Shown: positions 9,101-16,160 of the stretch, piece by piece
How the letters are laid out: the number at the start of each line of letters is the position of its first letter
Numbering within the stretch: position 1 is the first letter of the stretch
NCBI GenBank assembly: GCA_039030175.1
Contig: JBCCER010000046.1
Location: 1 to 27,973 of the forward strand
Direction: 5' to 3'
From: JANQGH01 sp039030175
GTDB taxonomy: Bacteria; Pseudomonadota; Alphaproteobacteria; DSM-16000; Inquilinaceae
Length of the DNA: 27,973 nt
Program-made: the position numbers and the translations under genes
The notes under the pieces: model-generated
The model's input: the letters and a program-made list of their open reading frames with translations, nothing else
Database searches by the model: none
What the model was told of the DNA's origin: nothing

Positions 9101-9206
9101 CTACAGGTTTGAGAACGAAATGATCTTCGACCCAATGCGTGGGCTCTACCGCCTCGCCCGTCGGCTTTCGACGGCGATTTGCCATCGGGTCGGGTTTCTG
9201 GGCTGA
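6126..9206 (+). CDS. Divergent phosphoenolpyruvate carboxylase homologue
   Basis: The 1026-residue protein has the PEP carboxylase architecture but low conservation. Recognisable landmarks in the right order are AHPT (His164, matching E. coli His138), GYSDAGR (Arg579 where E. coli has Lys546), FDTHGESIGRG (Arg627 matching Arg587) and GSRATKR (Arg746 matching Arg713). Spacing between them agrees with the family. However, by my alignment E. coli His579 and Arg581 are Asp619 and His621 here, and the C-terminal QNTG that closes canonical enzymes is missing. Canonical PEPC carboxylates PEP to oxaloacetate; this protein may be a divergent active branch or do something else. The start is ATG 6126, with GGAAGG seven bases upstream; ATG 6111 would remove that site. 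Confidence 0.8.
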   Translation: MKDTQPLPLGGLLNSKAGPFQPTDTVCFQAAENTDCAELTASLIDDLRRHEGAREEDPFSNPVLLLALDIGRRLERGDIKYADLEQLTQYLTVEGWLARAERLRRYVGETDPAANDERLRAAFANLAKPRDSDELGNDASDKVRFEIFKTRVEAEVFGIVITAHPTFTQPTELMRGIAALVSGRGNDGKPLTRAQAEKLVRQAATTEHKPDADMSLAREHALSLEVIANLHEALYRAYDLLLDVAAKLYPDRWLDLVPRLVTIASWVGYDLDGRSDIRWTDTLNKRMVVQRMQLERYLSRTQALMADRASAPAGILETLELVESRLALALTQINDEIDVFGLPSSTAADDVEAVKRISRRMYEGRAMRLSEAGTLVELFDRALNRIVSSGDSDADPLRSLTRQIAILRAELANYGLGAAHTHVRINATQVHNSIRKAVDLVSDPNDPRYRQSYLDRINTLLESVEPVTINFGSVMAEQTSVKRLFMIVAQMLKYTGRTAPIRFLIAETESPFTTLTALYYARLFGVEDHVDISPLFETERALEVGSRFIGQLLENPHYHAYVEKRGRICVQTGYSDAGRFIGQTPANASIERLRLRLTRVIAKHREQGRLSDVQLLIFDTHGESIGRGSHPENFEQRLANIDTAASRGFLADNGVPFKQEMSFQGGDGYLYFVNQPLAYAALTRILEHTLRYGDNSADDLFYDEASYIREFFTTVKEFQVDLMNDTNYGVLLMAFGVNLLFQSGSRATKRQYDDPSDIDHANAAQLRAIPHNAVLQQLGLLANTVGGLGAAIAKDPDRFQKLYATSPRLRQLMGIVEYGAAVSNPMIMKAYVDSLDPVLWIIRAGQSGRTQAAEDMLRLAHHYEENGLHARQVRVFRTLFQDFTMLEQALSAVRGEEDGGSALISAEAQERLCLLHAIRIAVLHELFRLAMRLPSFSNRHSITPKQLVDRLLHLDVDEVVDLLAEIFPRDPGKAQDEDFGEAASYVSDETQSYRFENEMIFDPMRGLYRLARRLSTAICHRVGFLG

Positions 9207-9245
9207 CGTCCGCTCGCATCGCGATCGACTATTCGCGAAACCGGA

Positions 9246-10052
9246 CTAGCCATAAAGTATCTGCTGAAGTTGCTGAATTCGGGCCTGATCGGATGGGTGG
9301 GTCGACAGGAACTCCGTCGGGCCGCCTCGGCCGGCTTCGACCATGCGATCTTGCCAAAACTCCAAAGCCTCGATCGGCTGATAACCGGCGCTGGCCATAT
9401 AGCGAACGCCGATGCGATCGGCCTCCAATTCCTGCTGGCGAGAGAAGGGCAGGATCACGCCGTAGGTCGCCCCCATTCCCAGCAGTCCGGCAATCTCATT
9501 GGCCTGCTGCGGGCTGGCGCCCAATGCCGACCCAACGAGAGCCGCGCCCAGCCGCGACATCTGTTGCGTTCCGACGCGCTGGGCGGCGTGGTCGGCAGTA
9601 ACATGCCCCAACTCGTGTCCGATCACGGCAGCGAGCTGATCGTCGTTTTCGACCGCGACCATCATACCGCGATAGATGCCGATCTTCCCGTTCGGCAAGG
9701 CGAAGGCGTTTATCGCTGAATCGTCAAACAAGACGACCTCCCACGGAAGGTTCGGCTCGCCCGTAAGCGGAATAAGGCGTCTTGCAACATTTTGGGCGCG
9801 ACGGTTCGCGGCGCCATTCCGCCATGTTGGCCTTTCGCTGCGAATACGCTGCCAGCTCGCGTCTGCCGCCTGCCGAAGCTCCGACTCCGGCGGTGCGAAG
9901 GCCGATCCAACAGTTCCAAGGCTACCTGGAACGCATGCCGAAACCGCGAGCGCAGAACCGCCCATGGCGGCCCTGCGCAAGAGAGCCCGACGCGAAACGC
10001 TAAACTTCTGTCTCGATAACAATGACCCCTGCGAAAAACATGAACAGAACAT
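9246..10052 (-). CDS. M48 family metalloprotease, predicted Tat-exported lipoprotein
   Basis: The 268-residue protein is a periplasmic zinc protease of the M48 (BepA/LoiP-like) type. The zinc site HELGH is at residues 146-150, with the third-ligand Glu in the later RQQELEADRIG, and the C-terminal STHPSDQARI is typical. The N-terminus has SRRALLR (R21-R22), a hydrophobic run and a lipobox ending at Cys40 (AVSAC), so it looks like a Tat-routed lipoprotein. Relatives degrade misassembled outer-membrane proteins. I chose ATG 10052 because GGAGAGAG lies just upstream; an upstream TTG at 10106 is possible but poor. It is divergent from pepN and converges with the PEPC-like gene. Confidence 0.88.
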   Translation of the reverse strand: MFCSCFSQGSLLSRQKFSVSRRALLRRAAMGGSALAVSACVPGSLGTVGSAFAPPESELRQAADASWQRIRSERPTWRNGAANRRAQNVARRLIPLTGEPNLPWEVVLFDDSAINAFALPNGKIGIYRGMMVAVENDDQLAAVIGHELGHVTADHAAQRVGTQQMSRLGAALVGSALGASPQQANEIAGLLGMGATYGVILPFSRQQELEADRIGVRYMASAGYQPIEALEFWQDRMVEAGRGGPTEFLSTHPSDQARIQQLQQILYG

Positions 10053-10195
10053 AACTCTCTCCAAATATGAGCCTGTTTGCCGACCGATATACGGCAATCT
10101 GGACAATTCTGCGACCTGTCTGCGCTAGGCGTGGAGGTGCAAACTGGCTAGAACGATCAGCCAACTCGCGCCCGCTTTGATGAAAGAGATCCAGC
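10053..10195. promoter_or_regulatory. Divergent promoter region of M48 protease and pepN
   Basis: The 143-bp region must carry promoters in both directions. The only structure I see is a short inverted repeat TGGCT/AGCCA (10145-10149 and 10159-10163) near the pepN side. No convincing -35/-10 pair was found. Confidence 0.3.
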
Positions 10196-12862
10196 ATGGA
10201 CAAGGACATGTCGAGCCCGGTGGCAGAGCCAAGAACCATCAACCTCACCGACTATCGACCGCCGGATTTTCTGATCGACAGCGTAGATTTGATCTTCGAC
10301 CTGCGGGAGGACGGGGCGACGGTCGCAGCACGAACAGCCTTTCGTCGAAATCAAGCGGTGCAGACTGCGGCAAAGAGCTTGCAACTTGATGGCGGCGACC
10401 TCGAACTAGCGTCAATCGCGCTCAACGGAGTGGCTTTGGGCGAAAACCGCTTTCGCGTTGAGAAGTCGGTTGGCCTGACTGTGACAGATCCGCCGGACGA
10501 AGGCGTGCTCGACATCGTCACGGAGATCAAGCCGCATGAGAACAAGAGCCTAGAGGGCCTCTATAAATCCGGCGGAAATTTTTGCACCCAGTGCGAAGCG
10601 GAAGGGTTTCGCAACATTACCTTCTTCCCTGACCGGCCCGATGTTCTGACGACCTATACGGTTACGATCGTTGCCGACAAGGCAAGTTATCCGGTTCTCT
10701 TGAGCAACGGAAACCTGGTCGATCAGGGCGCATCCGATGGCGGGCGCCACTGGGCCAAGTGGCACGACCCGCACCCCAAGCCCAGCTATCTCTTCGCGCT
10801 CGTTGCGGGCGATCTTGTGTCATTGGACGACAGTTTCACCACTCGATCCAGCCGTGAGGTGACGCTGAAAATCTACACAAAGCCGGAAGACCTCGATAAA
10901 TGCGCCTACGCCATGTCAGCGTTGAAAAACGCCATGCGCTGGGACGAGGAGGTCTTCGGCCTCGAATACGATCTCGACCTCTTCAACATCGTCGCGGTCG
11001 GCGACTTCAATGCCGGCGCGATGGAAAACAAGGGCCTCAACATCTTCAACACGGCCCTGCTGCTCGCCCACCCGGACACGGCGACCGACGCCGACTATCA
11101 GCGTGTCGAAAGCGTCGTCGCCCACGAGTACTTCCACAACTGGACCGGCAACAGGATCACCTGCCGCGATTGGTTCCAACTGACGCTGAAGGAAGGGTTA
11201 ACTGTCTTTCGCGACCAGCTCTTTTCTGCCGACCATGGCGACCCAGCCATCGAGCGGATCAACCAGGCCCGCCGGCTACGAGCCATGCAGTTTCCCGAGG
11301 ATGCCGGTCCACTAGCCCACCCGATCCGGCCGGAGAGCTACATCGAGGTCAACAATTTCTACACCGCGACGGTGTATGAGAAGGGGGCGGAGGTTATCCG
11401 CATGATCCATACGCTGATTGGCAAGGAGGCCTTCAGGAAGGGGATGGATCTTTATGTACAGCGGCACGATGGCCAAGCGGTCCGGTGCGAGGACTTTGTC
11501 GCGGCCATGGAAGACGCCAGCGGCGTTGATCTCGGCGCTTTCCGCAAATGGTACTCACAGGCTGGAACACCCACGGTCTCGGTCGACCAGAAATACGACG
11601 AAGCCGCTCGGACCCTTGATCTAACATTCCGCCAATCAACCCCGCCGACGCCGGGGCAAAAAGCAAAACAGCCGGTGGTCATTCCGATGGGCTTCGGCCT
11701 TATCGCGGAATCAGGTGCACCAGCCGATGTTCATTTCGAGGATCAAGCAGCGGTCGATGGCGACGGCCATCTACTGGTACTGGCCGACGAGGAACAGACG
11801 GTCCGCCTGACAGATGTCGCGCCACACGCGACCGCTTCTCTGCTGCGCGGATTTTCGGCGCCAGTGCAGTTGAGGCGATCGGATGCCGATCGCGCGCTGC
11901 CGCAACTTTTCGCTCACGATACCGACAGTTTCGCCCGCTGGGATGCCGGCCAACAATGGGCCACGGCCTGCTTATTGGACATGGTTTCGGAGCTGCAGTC
12001 CGATCGCACACCCGCCACGTCGCCTGAGCTGGTGGACGCCTTTGCTACCAATCTGGAAGACGACTCGCTGACGCACGCGTTTAAGGCTGAGTTGCTGGTA
12101 CTGCCGACGGAGGATTTCCTGGCCGACCAGATGGCGGTGGTGGACGTGGAGGCGATTTATCAGGCACGGCAAATCGCCCTCGGCGCCGTCGGCGCAGCAC
12201 TGATCGAACCGCTCAAAACCCTCTACGACCAGCTTGCCGAGTCCGGCCCCTACCGGCCAACTACCGAGGCCATGGGCCAGCGCTCTCTCAAGGCGTTGGC
12301 GCTTGCTCTGATCGCAGCCGGAGAAGAGAGCACGGGTATTGACCTTGCTAAACGGCAATTCGACGGCGCAAACAACATGACCGACACGCTCGCTGCACTT
12401 ACAGTGCTGCGTGACAGAGACCATCCGGCTCGCCCTGAAGCGCTGGACAGTTTCTACGAGCGCTGGAAGCACGAACCGCTGGTGGTCGACAAATGGTTCG
12501 CGCTTCAGGCCTCCTCGCGGTTGCCCGGTACTGTCGATCGGGTGCGCGAATTGCTCGACCATCCAGCCTTCACGATCGAGGTACCCAATAGGGCGCGCGC
12601 TCTGATCGGCGCCTTTGCGTTCGCAAACCCAAGGCATTTCCATGCCGCCGACGGGGGCGGCTACGACTTCCTGGCCGACCAGGTTCTCCGTCTCGACGAG
12701 TTCAACCCCCATGTCGCCGCCCGGATGCTGTCGCCCCTCGGCCGCTGGGCGCGACAGGACGCGGCAAGGCAGGGGCTGATGAAAGCAGCGCTTGGCCGCA
12801 TCGTCGCAAAGCCTGGCCTGTCTAAGAATGTCTACGAAATCGCCTCGAAAAGCCTAGCCTGA
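10196..12862 (+). CDS. pepN: Aminopeptidase N (M1 family)
   Basis: The 888-residue protein is close in length to E. coli PepN (870). The exopeptidase motif GAMEN is at residues 274-278, and the zinc-binding HEYFH-N-W at 310-316 has its third ligand at Glu333 (LKEG). The DUF3458 and ARM-repeat-like C-terminal parts of PepN follow from about residue 440 to the end. It removes N-terminal residues from peptides in the cytoplasm during protein turnover. The ATG has AAAGAGAT upstream. It ends 21 bp from the convergent Sel1-like gene, with no terminator seen between them. Confidence 0.95.
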   Translation: MDKDMSSPVAEPRTINLTDYRPPDFLIDSVDLIFDLREDGATVAARTAFRRNQAVQTAAKSLQLDGGDLELASIALNGVALGENRFRVEKSVGLTVTDPPDEGVLDIVTEIKPHENKSLEGLYKSGGNFCTQCEAEGFRNITFFPDRPDVLTTYTVTIVADKASYPVLLSNGNLVDQGASDGGRHWAKWHDPHPKPSYLFALVAGDLVSLDDSFTTRSSREVTLKIYTKPEDLDKCAYAMSALKNAMRWDEEVFGLEYDLDLFNIVAVGDFNAGAMENKGLNIFNTALLLAHPDTATDADYQRVESVVAHEYFHNWTGNRITCRDWFQLTLKEGLTVFRDQLFSADHGDPAIERINQARRLRAMQFPEDAGPLAHPIRPESYIEVNNFYTATVYEKGAEVIRMIHTLIGKEAFRKGMDLYVQRHDGQAVRCEDFVAAMEDASGVDLGAFRKWYSQAGTPTVSVDQKYDEAARTLDLTFRQSTPPTPGQKAKQPVVIPMGFGLIAESGAPADVHFEDQAAVDGDGHLLVLADEEQTVRLTDVAPHATASLLRGFSAPVQLRRSDADRALPQLFAHDTDSFARWDAGQQWATACLLDMVSELQSDRTPATSPELVDAFATNLEDDSLTHAFKAELLVLPTEDFLADQMAVVDVEAIYQARQIALGAVGAALIEPLKTLYDQLAESGPYRPTTEAMGQRSLKALALALIAAGEESTGIDLAKRQFDGANNMTDTLAALTVLRDRDHPARPEALDSFYERWKHEPLVVDKWFALQASSRLPGTVDRVRELLDHPAFTIEVPNRARALIGAFAFANPRHFHAADGGGYDFLADQVLRLDEFNPHVAARMLSPLGRWARQDAARQGLMKAALGRIVAKPGLSKNVYEIASKSLA

Positions 12863-12883
12863 CGCGCGATCTGAACTGGCGTC

Positions 12884-14314
12884 CTAAAGTTCGGTCGTTT
12901 CGAAGAGCAACAACGCGTTTTGGGCCTCCTGGTCGCCGCTGCTTGCGGCTTGTTGTAACCATGCTTGCAGAGCATCGAGGTCGGCCGCCGCCTCGGTATT
13001 TCCAAGCGCGACGGCGCGCCGATAGCGGTCGATGGCAAGTTCCGCGTTCGGCCGGGTAAAGGCGGTTCGACCGGCGCCGAAATAGACCGGATCGGCCATC
13101 CGACCGATGGCGCGTTCGGCCGCGCTGCTGCCTTCGATTGCGGCATACTCATAGAGCGGTAGAGCGGTCCCTGGGTCGCCCTCGGTCTGAAAGACCGTGG
13201 CCAGCTCAAAGATGCGCGGTCCGTCGGCCCCCTCCTCGATCGCGGCCCGTGCTTCGCCGACAGGGCCAGTGATGGCGACGGCAAGGGCGTCGAGCGCACG
13301 CTGGCGCGCCACCGCGCTGGCATCAACGGCGGTCTCGCGCGGCAGGGTTTGGATCGACGGACCGTCGCGACCTGCGGACGCTTGCTCACGGGCGTCGCCG
13401 GTGAACATGCGTATCGGGTCCCAGCCATTGAACACCATGGCATACCCCACGGCCCCCAGAACCAACAGAATGACCAGGTTGACGCTGAAAATGCGCCACG
13501 GCAGTGGCATTCGGCGTGCACCCGTCCGTCTTGCTCGTCCTCCGCGATCGGCTTTTGGAGCGGCGCTGTTTGCCGGCGGTGGTTGGTCCCCGGCCTCAGG
13601 CGGAGGATCGGTCCATTCCCAAGGCAAGGCTGCCGATTCCGATGCCTGATCGCTGGCGGGCGGCGCGGATGCCGACTGCCTAGCGGAAAGTCTCGGCGCG
13701 GCCGGTTCGGACTGTGGGCTGGCCGATAGGCCGCTTGGTGTCGCTCCGACATCGCGCGTTCGCTGCGTTGGCGGCGGCTTGGATGCAGACAGGCGCCTCG
13801 GGCGTTTGGGGGCGCCTAGCCGCGGCTCCCTCCGGTGACCGCCTTCAGACCGCGGGGCAGCCCTTAACCCTCCACGCGTGCCCGCGCGAAGATCTCCGGG
13901 CGCCGACAAACCCGATGACAGTGGTGGATGCTCAGGCGTGCGACTAGCGGCCGATTGAGGATCCAGAGCGAGGGGCTCGCTGACGAAATCCGGCCACACC
14001 AATTCGGTCGCGAATCCTAACGCCTCGACTGCCAGGGCGAGCTTGGTTCCCGCAACCAAATGCTGCGTGATTTGCGGGCCGACAAAGATGTCCAATACAT
14101 CGCCACGCTGGACCACGCTGCCGGTCGCCAGCGATACCGGGTCCGCCTGCCATCCGCCGACGCCAAGGAACGCGGGCTGGTCCGACAAGCGTTCGAAGGT
14201 AACGGCGATCGTGCCGTCGGGCGACTGGTCGACGCCATCCAGGCGAAGGATGGCGTAGCCGTCTCCCGGCGCGCTCTTGTCCTCGACGATGCTGAGCTGC
14301 ATTGCGGATGTCAT
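12884..14314 (-). CDS. Membrane-anchored protein with Sel1/TPR-like C-terminal repeats
   Basis: The 476-residue protein has three parts. Residues 1-105 form a folded domain I do not recognise. Residues about 110-265 are a low-complexity linker rich in Pro, Ala, Ser and Arg. One membrane helix follows at about 273-296 (IFSVNLVILLVLGAVGYAMVF), after a basic stretch (RRTGARR). The final ~150 residues contain Sel1/TPR-like helical pairs such as ALPLYEYAAIEGSSAAERAIG and ELAIDRYRRAVALGNTEAAADL. The N-terminal part is likely cytoplasmic and the repeats periplasmic. Sel1 repeats scaffold protein complexes; no partner can be named. It is divergent from the lipoprotein gene at 14452. Confidence 0.75.
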   Translation of the reverse strand: MTSAMQLSIVEDKSAPGDGYAILRLDGVDQSPDGTIAVTFERLSDQPAFLGVGGWQADPVSLATGSVVQRGDVLDIFVGPQITQHLVAGTKLALAVEALGFATELVWPDFVSEPLALDPQSAASRTPEHPPLSSGLSAPGDLRAGTRGGLRAAPRSEGGHRREPRLGAPKRPRRLSASKPPPTQRTRDVGATPSGLSASPQSEPAAPRLSARQSASAPPASDQASESAALPWEWTDPPPEAGDQPPPANSAAPKADRGGRARRTGARRMPLPWRIFSVNLVILLVLGAVGYAMVFNGWDPIRMFTGDAREQASAGRDGPSIQTLPRETAVDASAVARQRALDALAVAITGPVGEARAAIEEGADGPRIFELATVFQTEGDPGTALPLYEYAAIEGSSAAERAIGRMADPVYFGAGRTAFTRPNAELAIDRYRRAVALGNTEAAADLDALQAWLQQAASSGDQEAQNALLLFETTEL

Positions 14315-14451
14315 GGACTGTCGGCCTTGTTATCTGCTGCGGGCCCGAATGAATCGTTGCCTTGGAAGCGGGCTGATTGCTATCCGGAGAGCATGGCGTT
14401 GCCAAGGCAAGAATTGCGGCTGTTTAAGCTCGATAGGAAGGACGGTCCAGC
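14315..14451. promoter_or_regulatory. Divergent spacer between the Sel1-like and lipoprotein genes
   Basis: The 137-bp spacer must contain two back-to-back promoters. I found no convincing promoter hexamers. AGGAAGGA (about 14435-14442) serves as the ribosome-binding site for the GTG at 14452. Confidence 0.3.
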
Positions 14452-15363
14452 GTGCGCATAGTTTTGGGGTCCATTGCGATACTGGCCGTATCGGCATGCA
14501 CAAGCGCACCAATAGAGCCGGCGCCAACCGGCAACACGGTCGATCCGCTGATTATTGCCGCACTGCCCGGCGCAGAGGGTGACGGTCCCGCGGAAATCGG
14601 ATTGACCGAAGAAGTCGCCACATCGGAGGGGTTCACCCGTCTTAGCGGCGAAGAAATCTACACCTCTCTGGCCGGCAATACATTGATATCCCGCTGGCGC
14701 AGTGGCCGCATTATCGAGCGGCAGCATCACCGGCCGTCAGGGCTGCGGCTGGACGACGTCGACTTCTCTACCCTCGGCTTCACCAATGGCGTTACGACAC
14801 TCTGGTATGTCGAGGAGAATGGGGATTATTGCGAGGCGAACGTTAGCCGCCGCAATTGCGGCCCAATGTTCGCGATGGATCGGCAGTTTGTTTGGTTTAA
14901 CAGCGCCGAGGCCGAAGGACCGTACGGTGTGCGATTTTGGCTAGCACCTGGCGCTATACCGCTTCCGGACCACGGACCGGCCGGCCCCGATCAGCCGGCG
15001 CCCCAGATGACCGTCGACTGGGATGGTGTCGGCACCGTAACCGGCCCCGCCCAAGTCTATACGATGATGATAAGGGGGACCCCGATGAATGTGGCGGCAT
15101 CGTTCGAGTTGCCGCATCCGGCGGATGACACACTCAGATGCGCTGCCATACGCCATCCCGAGCGAGAGGGCGAAATCCGTTGTCCTGATGGACTTTCCGC
15201 GATTGGTCCGCTAGGCAGCGGTGACCCCGGTGACGGCGATCAAGTCCTGATGGCCGACCCTGACGGCAATCAGGTCATACTCGGCCCCGGCACACCGGCT
15301 GAATTCGACACGTCGAGCGTCGATGTGACCACGGTCACAGAAACCCTCGATCTTTCGCTATAG
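14452..15363 (+). CDS. Predicted lipoprotein of unknown function
   Basis: A GTG start preceded by AGGAAGGA gives 303 residues. The N-terminus is a short lipoprotein signal with lipobox AVSAC and modified Cys16. The mature part begins with an acidic region, then a domain at about 60-165 with GNTLISRWRSGRI, GVTTLWYVEENGDYC and NCGPMF; the two Cys in that stretch could form a disulfide. The remainder (about 170-303) is acidic and rich in Asp-Gly, with a possible Cys pair in LRCAAIRHP and IRCPDG. I do not recognise the family. Outer-membrane or periplasmic location is inferred from the signal. It converges with the DUF882 gene 26 bp downstream. Confidence 0.75.
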   Translation: MRIVLGSIAILAVSACTSAPIEPAPTGNTVDPLIIAALPGAEGDGPAEIGLTEEVATSEGFTRLSGEEIYTSLAGNTLISRWRSGRIIERQHHRPSGLRLDDVDFSTLGFTNGVTTLWYVEENGDYCEANVSRRNCGPMFAMDRQFVWFNSAEAEGPYGVRFWLAPGAIPLPDHGPAGPDQPAPQMTVDWDGVGTVTGPAQVYTMMIRGTPMNVAASFELPHPADDTLRCAAIRHPEREGEIRCPDGLSAIGPLGSGDPGDGDQVLMADPDGNQVILGPGTPAEFDTSSVDVTTVTETLDLSL

Positions 15364-15389
15364 GTTGTTGCCAGCCTACCGAGCCGAAC

Positions 15390-15920
15390 CTACCAGGATC
15401 TGACTGGTCCCGTGTCAATGTGAACAAAGCCCGAGCGTGGGTAGAAACCGACGCCGCCTACCTCAAGTGCCTGAGCGGTTTGGCGGAGGGCGCCCAATGT
15501 CCGGTGGGGCAAATGGATGTCCGCCGCCTGCCCCCTTACGTGATAGGAGTTGCGGGCGACGCCCCCCCGTTGGCTGGCCAAAACGGCGTTTGTCGTAGGC
15601 GATCGGTAGCCGCACACGATGTGCATTGGCTCATCCGTGCCCAGGCGCTCTTGAATTAGGGCCATTGCATCCAGCAGACGTGGGTCCATCGGCGCGACCT
15701 CGTCGGTCCGCCAGTCGCGCAGGAATATGTCCAACCGATGCAGCGCGTCGGGGTTGTACCAACCATCCGTCCAATAGGTGACGGACGCCGTTTCGAAACT
15801 GTGCGTTTCATAAAGATGCAGGGTTCGTCGATTGGCGGTTGCGAAGGCGCTTTGTGGAATCAGTGTGGCGCTAGCCAACGCGGCCGCGCCGGCGGTCAGA
15901 AAGCCTCTGCGATCGATCAC
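15390..15920 (-). CDS. YcbK-like DUF882 protein (peptidase M15 fold), Tat-exported
   Basis: The 176-residue protein starts at GTG 15920 with AGGGGAA upstream. A Tat signal is clear: R4-R5 in DRRGFLTAG, a hydrophobic region, and cleavage near SAFA. The mature domain is the M15A/DUF882 fold with zinc ligands visible as His127 (SYH), Asp134 (AADI) and His167 (VHID). The family is related to D-Ala-D-Ala metallopeptidases such as MepA and is thought to act on peptidoglycan peptides. It lies 240 bp downstream of the L,D-transpeptidase on the same strand, an arrangement also seen for ycbB-ycbK in E. coli, which supports a joint wall-remodelling role. Confidence 0.9.
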   Translation of the reverse strand: MIDRRGFLTAGAAALASATLIPQSAFATANRRTLHLYETHSFETASVTYWTDGWYNPDALHRLDIFLRDWRTDEVAPMDPRLLDAMALIQERLGTDEPMHIVCGYRSPTTNAVLASQRGGVARNSYHVRGQAADIHLPHRTLGALRQTAQALEVGGVGFYPRSGFVHIDTGPVRSW

Positions 15921-16160
15921 CCGGAGTTCCCCTGGGGTTTGGAATTAGCCTGCCGCGCCGCCCTTGTTGACCTCGGACGGTTTGATTCGTGAGGGCCCCA
16001 GTTTTTCCGAGCAGACGACCAAAATCAACCGCAGAATTGTCGAATAATTACCGCGCCTGCCATAATTTCGACATTTTCTTTTCTGGCCGTTGAGCAAGCC
16101 TATTTGCAGGCCAATACTGTCCCAGAAGTAGGGGTTAGAAGGTGCCCCTTTCCTGGGCCT
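15921..16160 (-). other. Spacer between the L,D-transpeptidase and DUF882 genes, with a hairpin
   Basis: A nested inverted repeat, CCCAG...GGGG (16121-16134) against CCCC...CTGGG (16145-16157), lies 4 bp past the transpeptidase stop. It has no T-run on the - strand, so it may stabilise or process the transcript rather than terminate it. No promoter for the DUF882 gene was identified. Confidence 0.35.

Noticed and set aside
9207..9245. TCGCGA repeats between the PEPC-like and M48 genes as a bidirectional terminator
   Set aside because: The arms are short and self-palindromic, and there is no T-run on either strand.
10053..10106. Longer M48 protease starting at TTG 10106
   Set aside because: A strong GGAGAGAG ribosome site sits directly before ATG 10052, and the extra residues would precede the signal sequence.
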